Positions 37,037 to 45,672 of a stretch of DNA of 64,000 bases are shown in pieces. Within the stretch, counting starts at the first letter, position 1. Every line of letters starts with the position of its first letter. A program made the translations under genes and the position numbers. This stretch comes from Pseudaminobacter soli (ex Li et al. 2025) (lineage in GTDB: Bacteria > Pseudomonadota > Alphaproteobacteria > Rhizobiales > Rhizobiaceae). Location: contig NZ_JARXVF010000003.1 of NCBI RefSeq assembly GCF_029892515.1, forward strand, positions 248,001 through 312,000. The letters run 5' to 3'. The notes below the pieces were generated by a model that worked only from the letters and a program-made list of their open reading frames with translations, was not told the origin of the DNA and did not search any database.

Positions 37037-40000
37037 GCCGCCGCTCCCAAAGCTTCGGCCTCGGCGATCAGGCTTGCCAGATCGTCGTCGATCGAATTGC
37101 GCAACGGGTGCCACAGCCCGCGCCGCCGGGCCGACGCAAAACGCTCGGCAATCACTTTGGCCGCCGCCGGGTTTTCGCGCAGCAGGAAGGCGCGCACCGC
37201 CTCGTCGCCGAGATAGGCGTCGTGCACGGCCTCGATCAGCGTGCCGGGAATGGCGCGGGTGGTTTCGGCAAAGCCCACCAGCCGGTCGACCGTCTCGGCG
37301 AATTCGGAAGCGCCGCGCGGCCCGTGCCGCATCTGGCCCTCGATGAAGCGCGGATTGACGGCGCGGGCGCGCACCACGCGCGTCACAGCCTCGGTGACCG
37401 AGCGCGGGCGAGGGCGCGCCGGATCGGTGGTGTCGAGCACGATCACGTCGGCATTGTTGCCGAGTGCGGCGAGTGCTGCCGAAAAGCCGCCGATGAAGGC
37501 GACGTCGGCCGAGCCCTCGAGGATGTCGCGGCCGGGATCGTCGCCGCTGTGCACCAGAAGGTCAGCTTCTGCGATGCGCTCGGCAAAGGCGCCGGGCGCT
37601 GAAACCCCTTCGCCGGAGGCGCCGCCATAGGCGTGGGACGTGGCGTCGAGATAGGCGCGGCCGAGTTCGGCGCGGTCCTGCCACTCGCCGCGCGCCAGCA
37701 TGTCCTCCAACCCCGCGCCATAGGTGCCGGGCGAGGAGCCGAAGATGCGCGGCGGCGTGCGTCCGCTTGCGCGCGCCTCGGCGGCCAGCGGGTTTTCGGT
37801 AACATCCTCGTCGCGCGCGGCGACGGCTGCGGCCGCGGCATCGATCAGCGCGATCTGGGTCGGGAACATGTCGCGGAACAGGCCGGAAATGCGCCAGGTC
37901 ACGTCCACCCGCGGCCGCCCAACGGTTGCCGGCGGCAGCACCTCGATGCCGGTCACGCGGCCGGTCGCGGCATCCCATTGCGGGCGGCAGCCCATCAGGA
38001 ACAGGCCCTGCGCGATCTCTTCGCCGCCGGTGCGCAGCGAGGCGCTGCCCCAGAGGTCGATGACAAGCGAGCGTGGCCAGTCGCCATGGTCCTGCAGATA
38101 GCGCGTCAGCACCTCCTGCGCTGCCGCACGCCCGAGGTCGAAGGCCGTCGGGGTGGGCATGGTGCGCGGATCGGCGGTGAACAGGTTGCGGCCGGTGGGC
38201 AGCACGTCGGTGCGGCCGCGCGCCGGCGCGCCGGAAGGGCCAGCAGTGATGTGGCGGCCGTCAAGCGCGGCAATCAGCGCTGTGCGCTCGCTTTCCTCGC
38301 TTTTCAGGCGCATCTCGTCGCTCTCGCCTTCGGCGGCGCGGCCATAGATGTGCAGCCCGTCCTTGACGGCGAAATCCTTGAGGTCGCAGAGCCAGGCATC
38401 GATGCGGCGCAGCGCCTCGTCGGGCGCGTCGCTACTGGCGACTCCGGCCTCGGCGGCAAGGCCGGTCTGCGAGGCGGTGTCGACGATCAGTTTTGCCAGC
38501 CGGTCGCGGCGGCGGCGGTCGAGACCGTCGGCCTGCGCATACTCGTCCACCAGCCGTTCCAGCGTCTGCTTGTTCTCGTCCAGCCCGGCGTGGGACAGCG
38601 GCGGGGGCAGGTGGCCGAGCGTAACGGCACTGATGCGCCGCTTGGCCTGCGCGGCCTCGCCCGGATTGCTGACGATGAAGGGATAGACCACCGGCAGGCC
38701 GCCGGTGACGATTTCCGGAAAGCAGTTTTGGCCGAGCGCCACCGTCTTGCCGGGCAGCCATTCCAGCGTGCCATGCGCGCCCACATGCACCAGCGCATGA
38801 CAGCCGAGGCTTTTGCGCAGCCAGAGCCCGAAGGCGACCAGCGCATGGCGCGGCGGCAGCGTCGGGTCGTGATAATCGGCGCGGCGGTCCGCCGAGCGCC
38901 CGCGATCGGGTGCCAACGCGACGGTGATGTTGCCGAAGGTCGCGGCGCGGAAGGGGAAGATGCCGTCGTCTTCCGTTTCGCCCAGTGCATCGCCCCACGC
39001 CGCCTCGACCGTCGCGCGCGCCTCGGCCGGCAATTCGACCGAGAGATGCACGTAGTCCTCGAGGCTGATGCCGTGGTCGCGGCGCGCCAGAAGATCGAGC
39101 AGCTCTCGCGGCGATTCGGGAATCCCTTCAACGCGATAGCCCTCGGACTTCAGGTCGTGCAGCATGGCGAGCACGCTGGAGGGCACGTCGAGGCCCACGG
39201 CATAGCCGGTGCGGCCGGGCGCGCTCGGATAGTCCGGGATCAGGATCGCCACTTTTCGCGACGCGCGCGGCTCGCGCTGCAGGCGCAGGAAGGCGGCAAT
39301 GCGGCCAGCTACCTGCTCGACCCGGTCGGGTTCGGGGCGGTTGGCGAGGCCCTTGAAGGCAAGGGCGGCGTCCGTCTCCATCTCGGCCTTGAAGGAGATC
39401 GCGCCGGCAAGGATGCGCCCGTCGAGCTCGGGCATCACCACATGCATGGCAAGGTCGGCCGGCGCCAGCCCGCGCTGGTTTTCCGCCCAGGCGTCGCGGC
39501 GGGTGGTTGCGACGATGACCTGGAACACCGGCGCGCCGGCACGGTCGAACAGCGTTTCCACGCCCGGCTCGGCGCTGCTTGCAAAGGCGGTCGCGGTGAT
39601 GATTGCCGCGGGGTTCAGGCTCGCCAGCGCGTTCTCCACGAAGGCGAGGGAGCCCGTGTCCTTCAGGCTGGAGACGAAGATGGGAACGGGCGCTATGCCG
39701 TGTCCGCGCAACGCTTCGACCAGCGCATCGACAGGCGCGATGTCGGCTGCGAGCAGCATCGAGCGGTAGAAGAGGATCGGAACGATGGGGGTGTCTGCCG
39801 CCACATGGGGCGCTTCCACCACGCCCATGCCCGGCTCGTAAAAACCCGCCTTCGGCACCGCGACCGGTTCCGCCGCCGCACCCTGTCCGCCGGCAAGTCC
39901 TGCCAGCTGGCGCATCAGTGCGCGCATATTGTCCGGCCCGCCTTCGCGAAAATAGGCGAGCAGCAGGTCGAGCTTTTCGCGCGGCAGGGTCGAGCATTCG

Positions 40001-40377
40001 ATCAGCCGCTGGTCCTCGTCGTGGCTTTCGCCCGGAAGCAGCGCGAGATGAATATTCTTCTCGCGGCAGATGGCGGCCAGCCGGTCGCAGCCATAGCGCC
40101 ACCAGTCGTAGCCGCCGAGGATGCGCACGAGGATGGTTTTTGCGTGCGCGGCTACGCTGTCGATCCAGAGGTCCACCGACATCGGGTGACGCAGGTCGCG
40201 CAGCGCTGCGAGCCGCATGGAGGGCAGGGTGTCCGCCTCCTGCCGCCATGCCGCCGCCAGCCCGGCCAGATCGCTGTCGGTGAAAGACAGCGCCACGACA
40301 TCCGCCGGCGTCTGCCGCAGGTCGACCGGCTCGATCAGATCGTCGAGCGAGGCGGATGTCGTGGTCAGTATGTGCAT
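37033..40377 (-). CDS. cobN: Aerobic cobaltochelatase subunit CobN
   Basis: This is the large 1114-residue subunit that inserts cobalt into hydrogenobyrinic acid a,c-diamide, using ATP with CobS-type and CobT-type chelatase partners encoded elsewhere. Visible family marks are HVGAHGTLEWLPGKTVAL, VSNPGEAAQAKRRISAV, LIDLWGSASLRTGGEEIAQ and the C-terminal HGPRGASEFAETVDRL (Mg-chelatase BchH-like). It is shorter than the 1275-residue Pseudomonas denitrificans protein. Its stop overlaps cobG and it lies 17 nt after cobW. Confidence 0.95.
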   Translation of the reverse strand: MHILTTTSASLDDLIEPVDLRQTPADVVALSFTDSDLAGLAAAWRQEADTLPSMRLAALRDLRHPMSVDLWIDSVAAHAKTILVRILGGYDWWRYGCDRLAAICREKNIHLALLPGESHDEDQRLIECSTLPREKLDLLLAYFREGGPDNMRALMRQLAGLAGGQGAAAEPVAVPKAGFYEPGMGVVEAPHVAADTPIVPILFYRSMLLAADIAPVDALVEALRGHGIAPVPIFVSSLKDTGSLAFVENALASLNPAAIITATAFASSAEPGVETLFDRAGAPVFQVIVATTRRDAWAENQRGLAPADLAMHVVMPELDGRILAGAISFKAEMETDAALAFKGLANRPEPDRVEQVAGRIAAFLRLQREPRASRKVAILIPDYPSAPGRTGYAVGLDVPSSVLAMLHDLKSEGYRVEGIPESPRELLDLLARRDHGISLEDYVHLSVELPAEARATVEAAWGDALGETEDDGIFPFRAATFGNITVALAPDRGRSADRRADYHDPTLPPRHALVAFGLWLRKSLGCHALVHVGAHGTLEWLPGKTVALGQNCFPEIVTGGLPVVYPFIVSNPGEAAQAKRRISAVTLGHLPPPLSHAGLDENKQTLERLVDEYAQADGLDRRRRDRLAKLIVDTASQTGLAAEAGVASSDAPDEALRRIDAWLCDLKDFAVKDGLHIYGRAAEGESDEMRLKSEESERTALIAALDGRHITAGPSGAPARGRTDVLPTGRNLFTADPRTMPTPTAFDLGRAAAQEVLTRYLQDHGDWPRSLVIDLWGSASLRTGGEEIAQGLFLMGCRPQWDAATGRVTGIEVLPPATVGRPRVDVTWRISGLFRDMFPTQIALIDAAAAAVAARDEDVTENPLAAEARASGRTPPRIFGSSPGTYGAGLEDMLARGEWQDRAELGRAYLDATSHAYGGASGEGVSAPGAFAERIAEADLLVHSGDDPGRDILEGSADVAFIGGFSAALAALGNNADVIVLDTTDPARPRPRSVTEAVTRVVRARAVNPRFIEGQMRHGPRGASEFAETVDRLVGFAETTRAIPGTLIEAVHDAYLGDEAVRAFLLRENPAAAKVIAERFASARRRGLWHPLRNSIDDDLASLIAEAEALGAAA

Positions 40378-40394
40378 GGCCGCGCCTGCCTGGC

Positions 40395-41432
40395 TCAGTT
40401 CGCCAGAATGCGCTCGATAGCCTCGCGGTTCAGGCCCTTCAAGCCGATGACGACGAGACGCGAACGGCGCTCCTCGGCCGGCGTCCAGGCGCGGTCATAA
40501 TAATGGTTCACGCGCGGGCCCACGGCCTGCACCAGAAGCCGCATCGGCTTGCCGGCGACGTCCACAAACCCCTTCACGCGCAGCACATTCTCCTGCTCGG
40601 CGGCTGCCGACACGCGGTTTGCCAAATCCTCGGGGCTAGCGATCGCCGGCAGTTCGACGATGAAGCTGTCAAAATCGTCGTGCTCGTGGTCGAGCATGCC
40701 GTCATGCAGCGTCTTGCGGTTTTCGATGTCGTCCTCGACGGCGAGGCCGAGGCCCAGCAGCACCGAAGGATCGACCTTGCCATGCGAGGTCGGCACCACC
40801 TTCACGGCGCGCGACAGATGCTCGCCGATGACGGCATTGGCGCGGGCGCTGCCGTCCGCATCGATCAGGTCGCTCTTGGAAAGGATGATGAGGTCGGCGC
40901 AGGCCACCTGGTCCTGGAACACTTCCTCGACCGGATCGTCATGGTCCAGCGTCTCGTCATCCTCGCGCTGGGCCTGCAGCGCGTCCATGTCCGAGGCCAC
41001 CTGGCCGGCGGCGAGGGCTGCGCCGTCCACCACGGCCACGACGCCGTCGACCGTCACGCGGCTTTTCACCGAAGGCCACTGGAAGGCCTGCACCAGCGGC
41101 TTCGGCAGGGCCAGGCCCGAGGTCTCGATCAGGATGTGGTCGACCTTGGGCTCGCGCGACAGGATCTCATCCAGCGCCGGCACAAAATCGTCGGCCACGG
41201 TGCAGCACAGGCAGCCATTGGCGAGTTCGACGATGTTCTCTTCGGGGCAGGCGTCGATGCCGCAGCTTTTCAGAATCTCGCCGTCCACGCCGACATCACC
41301 GAATTCGTTGACGATCAGCGCCAGGCGCTTGCCATTGGCGTTTTCGAGGATGTTGCGGATCAGCGTGGTTTTGCCAGCGCCGAGAAAGCCGGTGACGACG
41401 GTGCAGGGAACGCGGGTCGCGGAGGCGGTCAT
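40395..41432 (-). CDS. cobW: CobW GTPase, cobalamin cluster metallochaperone
   Basis: This 345-residue COG0523 G3E-family GTPase has the P-loop GFLGAGKTTL (near residue 15), the metal-binding GCLCC motif (NGCLCCTV), a guanine-specificity SKSDL motif and the C-terminal CobW_C domain (LRVKGFVDVAGKP). CobW proteins are thought to deliver cobalt to the chelatase; cobN follows directly. Acidic and His residues (DHDDPVEE, LDHEHDDFD) are moderately rich. The ATG at 41432 overlaps the DUF1636 stop, with AAGGACA upstream. Confidence 0.95.
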   Translation of the reverse strand: MTASATRVPCTVVTGFLGAGKTTLIRNILENANGKRLALIVNEFGDVGVDGEILKSCGIDACPEENIVELANGCLCCTVADDFVPALDEILSREPKVDHILIETSGLALPKPLVQAFQWPSVKSRVTVDGVVAVVDGAALAAGQVASDMDALQAQREDDETLDHDDPVEEVFQDQVACADLIILSKSDLIDADGSARANAVIGEHLSRAVKVVPTSHGKVDPSVLLGLGLAVEDDIENRKTLHDGMLDHEHDDFDSFIVELPAIASPEDLANRVSAAAEQENVLRVKGFVDVAGKPMRLLVQAVGPRVNHYYDRAWTPAEERRSRLVVIGLKGLNREAIERILAN

Positions 41433-41863
41433 GAAATGTCCTTCACTATGGCAAGAGGGGGAATGCGCGCGACAAGGCCGCGCTTGAGGCTGTCGGGGCG
41501 GCCGCGCCACGGCAATATGCCGTCGGTGGCGGTCGCAAAAAGCTTGGCGCCAGTGATCAGGTCCGGGCCGCTTTCGGTTGTCAGGTCGCCGAAGACGTAG
41601 CTCCAGCAGCCGTCGCGCAGCAGGGCGGCGCTGAGGCGTCGCTTGCAGTTGCCGAGGCATTCGACCTGGCGGACGCGGATGTTTTCGCTGGCTGCGGCGC
41701 GTGCAGTGTCTTGCGCCAGAAACTCGCCGGCGCGGGGGCGGGCGTCGGAGGCGGTTTCGTCCCGGCAGGAAGAGCAGACGATGACGGTGACGTCGGAGAC
41801 ATCCAGATCGCGGATGTCCTCGGCCAGCGCTGTCGGGTCAGCTTCGGTTTTCACTAGAATCAT
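41429..41863 (-). CDS. DUF1636 family metal-binding protein
   Basis: This is about 144 residues. Four cysteines occur as CSSC near residue 30 and CLGNC near residue 70, a thioredoxin-like ferredoxin pattern that could bind a 2Fe-2S cluster or a metal. It is the first gene after the cobalamin riboswitch and overlaps cobW by 4 nt, so it is expressed with the cobalt-insertion genes. The ATG at 41863 has AAGGAG only 1 nt away, an awkward spacing; a GTG at 41854 is a possible alternative start. The function is unknown. Confidence 0.75.
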   Translation of the reverse strand: MILVKTEADPTALAEDIRDLDVSDVTVIVCSSCRDETASDARPRAGEFLAQDTARAAASENIRVRQVECLGNCKRRLSAALLRDGCWSYVFGDLTTESGPDLITGAKLFATATDGILPWRGRPDSLKRGLVARIPPLAIVKDIS

Positions 41864-41904
41864 GCTCCTTGCCCGGGAATACCCGCCGGGTGGTCGGATT
41901 AAGA

Positions 41905-42085
41905 ATAAGACGGCAGGTCTCCTGGCTCGCGCCTCGTCGCCTCGCGCCGCCTTCCCGGAGAAATTCCAGTGGCTGTCGGCCTTCGGCTCTTCGCTTACAG
42001 TTGCGGGTACAGCTGCGGAGTTGAAACCTGAGTTTCGCACCGCATTCCCTCTTGGCCCCTCCCTTTGCGGAGAGGGGACCGTCGC
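41905..42085 (-). ncRNA. Cobalamin (B12) riboswitch
   Basis: On the minus strand the B12 box GCCAGGAGACCTGCCG is exact at 41926-41911. Upstream are the conserved CCGCAGCTGTACCCGC-AACTGTAA core (about 42015-41992) and the paired elements of the AdoCbl aptamer. It precedes DUF1636-cobW-cobN-cobG-cobH-cobI-cobJ and should turn this operon down when adenosylcobalamin is abundant. No clear intrinsic terminator is seen before the first gene, so control may be at translation. Confidence 0.92.
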
Positions 42086-42090
42086 GGCGA

Positions 42091-42119
42091 ATTTAGGCGG
42101 GCGCGCGTTATGCTGTCAA
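42091..42119 (-). promoter_or_regulatory. Promoter of the riboswitch-controlled cobalamin operon
   Basis: TTGACA (42119-42114) and CTAAAT (42096-42091) are spaced exactly 17 nt, placing transcription start near 42085 at the 5' edge of the riboswitch. It lies just after the ycaQ-like stop codon. Confidence 0.75.
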
Positions 42120-42126
42120 CGCACGG

Positions 42127-43326
42127 CTACGACGCGAGAATGTCCGCAAGCGCCGGTGCGAGATCGCCGGCAGGCACCACTTCGATGCGCTCCAGTTCCA
42201 GCCATTGCGCCATCAGACGCAGCTCCTCGGCCAGCGCTTCTGCAGTGTGGGCGGGGGCGCCGGGTTCGGCATAGGCGGCCTGAACCCGCAGCACGCCGGC
42301 AGGCCGGTCGGCTTTGAGGTCGATGCGCGCGGCGATCGTGTCGCCGAGCAGGAAAGGCAGCACGTAGTAGCCGAACTGCCGCTTGGCAGCCGGCGTGTAG
42401 ATCTCGATGCGGTAGCGGAAGCCGAACAGGCGTTCGGCGCGCGAGCGTTCCCACACGACCGGATCGAAGGGGGCGAGCAGGGCGCGGGCCTCCACCTTGC
42501 GCGGCATGCGGGCGCCGGTGTGCAGAAAAGCCTGCTGGCTCCAACCTTCAACACGCACCGGCAGAAGCTCGCCCGATTCGACCAGTTCTTCCACGCGGCC
42601 CTTCACGTCGGCGGGCGAGAGGCGGAAATAGTCGCGCAGGTCGCCGATGGTGGCGATGCCGAGCGCGCGGGCCGAGATGCGCAGAAGCTCGCGATGCGCG
42701 TCGGCTGCCTGCGGTATCGCTCCATTATATATGGAGGCCGGCAGCACCCGTTCGGGCAGGTCATAGAGGCGCTCGAAGCCGCGCCGAGAGGCGGTGGTGA
42801 TGCGGCCGGCCCAGAACAGCCATTCGAAAGCGTGCTTTTCGTCGCTCCAGCCCCACCAGCCGCCGGAGCCTTTGGCGTCGTCGATATCCGAGGCCGCTAT
42901 GGGGCCGCGTGCAACGACCTCGCCATAGATGTCGTCGATGAGCTGCGTGTTCCGCTGCGCCCATTTGGCGAGGCCGGTGTACATTTCCTCGTGACGCTCG
43001 GCGCGCTGCATGCGCCAGCGCATCAGCGGATAGGTGTCGACCGGCAGGAACGAGGCCTCGTGCGCCCAATATTCGAACAGCGAGCGCTTTTTCGAGTTGG
43101 CCGCCTTGTCGAGCAGGTCGCGCGGGTAGGGGCCAAGCCGCGAAAACAGCGGCATGTAGTGCGCACGCACCACCACGCTGACGGAATCAATCTGCAACAG
43201 GCCGATGCGCGACAGCGTCTTGTTCATCTGCCGCCATGCGATAGGCCCCGACGGGCGCGGATCGGCAAAGCCTTGCGCCGCCAGCGCGATGCGCCGGGCC
43301 TGCTTGAGCGAGATCTTTTCCTTCAT
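42127..43326 (-). CDS. Winged-helix DNA glycosylase (YcaQ/AlkZ-like, crosslink repair)
   Basis: This 399-residue protein belongs to the HTH_42 (YcaQ) family: ISLKQARRIALAAQGF at the N terminus, LLQIDSVSVVVRAHYMPLFSRLG near residue 45-65 (shown in part), EYWAHEASFLPV and the late FGFRYRIEIYTPAAKR with FLLGDTIAARIDLKAD. The IDSV region carries the QxD-type catalytic motif known for YcaQ/AlkZ, enzymes that unhook interstrand crosslinks. The ATG at 43326 is preferred; one at 43356 would add ten residues. It is unrelated in function to the cob genes downstream. Confidence 0.85.
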   Translation of the reverse strand: MKEKISLKQARRIALAAQGFADPRPSGPIAWRQMNKTLSRIGLLQIDSVSVVVRAHYMPLFSRLGPYPRDLLDKAANSKKRSLFEYWAHEASFLPVDTYPLMRWRMQRAERHEEMYTGLAKWAQRNTQLIDDIYGEVVARGPIAASDIDDAKGSGGWWGWSDEKHAFEWLFWAGRITTASRRGFERLYDLPERVLPASIYNGAIPQAADAHRELLRISARALGIATIGDLRDYFRLSPADVKGRVEELVESGELLPVRVEGWSQQAFLHTGARMPRKVEARALLAPFDPVVWERSRAERLFGFRYRIEIYTPAAKRQFGYYVLPFLLGDTIAARIDLKADRPAGVLRVQAAYAEPGAPAHTAEALAEELRLMAQWLELERIEVVPAGDLAPALADILAS

Positions 43327-43474
43327 GTCTTGTCGGTCCGGTGCGGCATGCGGCAACTCTTACGCGCATTTGGGGGAATCGAATGTGCATACGAGCCTAA
43401 CAGTGTCGCAACGGGAATTGTGTCAGGAGAAAAACTGGAGTAAAAAAGTCTGGAATTTAATTGTGCCTTGAGCG

Positions 43475-43502
43475 GCGTCAAACGCACAAAAGCGTTTGGC
43501 GC
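43475..43502. repeat. Perfect-length hairpin upstream of nuoA
   Basis: GCGTCAAACGC and GCGTTTGGCGC pair over 11 bp (one G-T) around a 6-nt loop. No T-tract follows on either strand. It lies 20 nt before the candidate nuo -35 box and could be an operator or a transcript-end structure. Confidence 0.5.
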
Positions 43503-43522
43503 AGTCACCGTTTCGCCAAGGT

Positions 43523-43551
43523 TTGACTTGCTTCCCCGGACTGCCTGCGCT
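43523..43551 (+). promoter_or_regulatory. Candidate nuo operon promoter
   Basis: TTGACT (43523-43528) is followed after 17 nt by TGCGCT (43546-43551). The -35 is good and the -10 poor. A TATAAT at 43631-43636 lacks a good -35. One or both may serve nuoA. Confidence 0.35.
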
Positions 43552-43670
43552 AACCCTCGCCGCGTTGCAGCATGGATTTTCGGCAGCGCCCGCGACGTAT
43601 GTGTCGCGGTCTCGTGGTTAGATTCGGTGCTATAATCCAGGTCGATCGGCCGCAAACGGAAAGTCGGAGC

Positions 43671-44036
43671 ATGAGCGGGCTCTTAAGTTCATACCTTCCC
43701 ATCGTCATTTTCATCGGCGTCGCCCTAGTGATCGGCCTCGCACTGATCGCCGCGCCATTCCTGATCGCGTATCGCAATCCAGATCCGGAAAAGCTGTCGG
43801 CCTACGAGTGCGGTTTCAATTCCTTTGATGACGCGCGCATGAAGTTCGACATCCGCTTCTATCTGGTGTCGATCCTCTTCATCATCTTCGACCTCGAAGT
43901 GGCCTTCCTGTTCCCGTGGGCGGTCTCCTTCAGCAAGATCGGCATGTTCGGTTTCTGGTCGATGATGGTGTTTCTTGCCGTGCTCACCATCGGCTTCATC
44001 TATGAATGGAAGAAGGGAGCGCTGGAATGGGATTGA
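43671..44036 (+). CDS. nuoA: NADH-quinone oxidoreductase subunit A
   Basis: This 121-residue membrane subunit of complex I has three transmembrane helices and the loop [20 protein letters not shown], whose Cys is conserved (ND3 homologue). It ends in [13 protein letters not shown]. The ATG at 43671 follows CGGAGC. It is the first gene of the operon, overlapping nuoB by 10 nt. Confidence 0.96.
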   Translation: MSGLLSSYLPIVIFIGVALVIGLALIAAPFLIAYRNPDPEKLSAYECGFNSFDDARMKFDIRFYLVSILFIIFDLEVAFLFPWAVSFSKIGMFGFWSMMVFLAVLTIGFIYEWKKGALEWD

Positions 44037-44608
44037 ACGAAGCACCCTCCACGCTGATCGCCCCCAAGGCCAAAGGCATCATCGATCCGAACACCGGCAA
44101 GCCGGTCGGTTCCGACGATCCGTTCTTCGGCGAGATCAATAACGAGCTGTCCGACAAGGGCTTTCTGATCACCTCGTCCGAGGCGCTGATCACCTGGGCG
44201 CGCACCGGTTCGCTGATGTGGATGACCTTCGGTCTGGCCTGCTGCGCCGTTGAGATGATGCACATCTCCATGCCGCGCTACGACGCCGAGCGCTTCGGCA
44301 TCGCGCCGCGCGCTTCTCCGCGCCAGTCGGACGTGATGATCGTCGCCGGTACGCTGACCAACAAGATGGCGCCTGCGCTCCGCAAGGTCTACGACCAGAT
44401 GCCGGAGCCGCGCTACGTCATCTCCATGGGCTCCTGCGCCAATGGCGGCGGCTACTACCACTATTCCTATTCGGTGGTGCGCGGTTGCGACCGCGTGGTG
44501 CCGGTGGACATCTACGTGCCGGGCTGCCCGCCCACGGCTGAAGCCCTGCTTTACGGCATTCTTCTGTTGCAGAAGAAGATCCGTCGCACCGGCACGATCG
44601 AGCGGTGA
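44027..44608 (+). CDS. nuoB: NADH-quinone oxidoreductase subunit B
   Basis: This 193-residue subunit carries the N2 4Fe-4S cluster, with cysteines in [19 protein letters not shown] and [12 protein letters not shown]. It passes electrons to quinone at the junction of the peripheral and membrane arms. The ATG at 44027 lies within the last codons of nuoA behind an AAGAAGGGAG site. Confidence 0.97.
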   Translation: MGLNEAPSTLIAPKAKGIIDPNTGKPVGSDDPFFGEINNELSDKGFLITSSEALITWARTGSLMWMTFGLACCAVEMMHISMPRYDAERFGIAPRASPRQSDVMIVAGTLTNKMAPALRKVYDQMPEPRYVISMGSCANGGGYYHYSYSVVRGCDRVVPVDIYVPGCPPTAEALLYGILLLQKKIRRTGTIER

Positions 44609-44614
44609 TCCCCA

Positions 44615-45220
44615 ATGAGTGAATCCCTTAAGGACCTCTCAGCCTATCTGGCCGAGAAGCTCGCCGGCAAGATTGTTGAAACGGTTCTCGCCTATGGCGA
44701 ACTGACGATTAGCGTCGAGCCCGCCAACATCGTCGACGTTGCCAGCTTCCTGCGCAACGACGTGCAGTGCCAGTTCATCTCGATCATCGACGTTTGCGGT
44801 GCCGACTATCCGACCCGCGCCAAGCGCTTCGACGTCGTCTACCACATGCTGTCGCCGCGTCAGAACCTGCGCGTCCGCGTCAAGGTGCAGACCGACGAGG
44901 AAACGCCGGTGCCGTCGATCACCGGCGTATATCCCGGTGCCGACTGGTTCGAGCGCGAAGCCTACGACATGTACGGCATCCTGTTCTCCGGCCATCCGGA
45001 TCTGCGTCGCCTGCTGACCGACTACGGTTTCGAAGGCCATCCGCTGCGCAAGGACTTCCCGCTGACCGGCTTCGTCGAGGTTCGCTACGACGACGAGGTC
45101 AAGCGCGTGGTCTACGAGCCGGTCTCGCTTCGCCAGGAATTCCGCAATTTCGACTTCCTGTCGCCTTGGGAAGGCACGGACTACGTCCTGCCGGGCGACG
45201 AGAAGGCGAAGGCCAACTGA
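44615..45220 (+). CDS. nuoC: NADH-quinone oxidoreductase subunit C
   Basis: This 201-residue peripheral-arm subunit (30 kDa/NDUFS3 type) has the family motif [20 protein letters not shown] (20 residues) and [19 protein letters not shown] following. It lies 6 nt after nuoB. NuoC and NuoD are separate here, unlike the fused E. coli protein. Confidence 0.97.
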   Translation: MSESLKDLSAYLAEKLAGKIVETVLAYGELTISVEPANIVDVASFLRNDVQCQFISIIDVCGADYPTRAKRFDVVYHMLSPRQNLRVRVKVQTDEETPVPSITGVYPGADWFEREAYDMYGILFSGHPDLRRLLTDYGFEGHPLRKDFPLTGFVEVRYDDEVKRVVYEPVSLRQEFRNFDFLSPWEGTDYVLPGDEKAKAN

Positions 45221-45231
45221 GGTCACGCGGA

Positions 45232-45672
45232 ATGGGCGAAAGCGGAAGATTGACCGGTCGCTGCCTTTGTGGAGCTGTCAGCTTCACGGCTGTGCCGTCC
45301 AAGATGGAGATGGACGTCTGTCACTGCGGCATGTGCCGGCGGTGGTCGGGCGGCGCCTTCATGGCGGTCGGCTGCGGCAAGTCGCTCGAGATCGCCAATG
45401 AGGCCGATCTGGGCGTCTACCGGTCGTCGGAATGGGGTGAGCGCGCCTTCTGCAAGAAGTGCGGCTCGTCGCTGTTCTGGCGTGGCGTGCAAGACGGCAG
45501 CGTGACCGTCTCCATGCAGGCTTTCGCCGAGCCCGAACGTTTCAAATTCGTCGAGGAAATCTTCGTCGACGACAAGCCCGCCAACTATGCTTTCGCCAAC
45601 GAAACGCGCCGGCTGACCGGTGCGGAGGTTGTGGCGGCCTATGCAGCCAAACAGGAAGCCAACAATGGCTGA
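45232..45672 (+). CDS. GFA/CENP-V family zinc-binding protein within the nuo operon
   Basis: This 146-residue single-domain protein has three cysteine groups that match the GFA (glutathione-dependent formaldehyde-activating/CENP-V) fold: [22 protein letters not shown] and [11 protein letters not shown]. They would bind zinc. It begins 11 nt after nuoC and overlaps nuoD by 8 nt, so it is embedded and probably coupled. No role in complex I is known for this family. The enzymatic substrate is unknown. Confidence 0.85.
   Translation: MGESGRLTGRCLCGAVSFTAVPSKMEMDVCHCGMCRRWSGGAFMAVGCGKSLEIANEADLGVYRSSEWGERAFCKKCGSSLFWRGVQDGSVTVSMQAFAEPERFKFVEEIFVDDKPANYAFANETRRLTGAEVVAAYAAKQEANNG

Larger units (their letters stand above)
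43327..43670 (+). other. Divergent intergenic region upstream of the nuo operon
   Basis: This 344-nt gap holds no convincing gene. It contains an 11-bp hairpin (43475-43502), a candidate promoter for nuoA (TTGACT at 43523) and a separate TATAAT at 43631-43636, 35 nt before nuoA. An A/T-rich patch lies at 43425-43465. Confidence 0.6.

Noticed and set aside
37633-40500. 955-codon open frame on the plus strand opposite cobN
   Set aside because: It mirrors cobN, which has clear family motifs. The product is His/Arg/Gly-rich without any domain, as expected for an antisense frame in GC-rich coding DNA.
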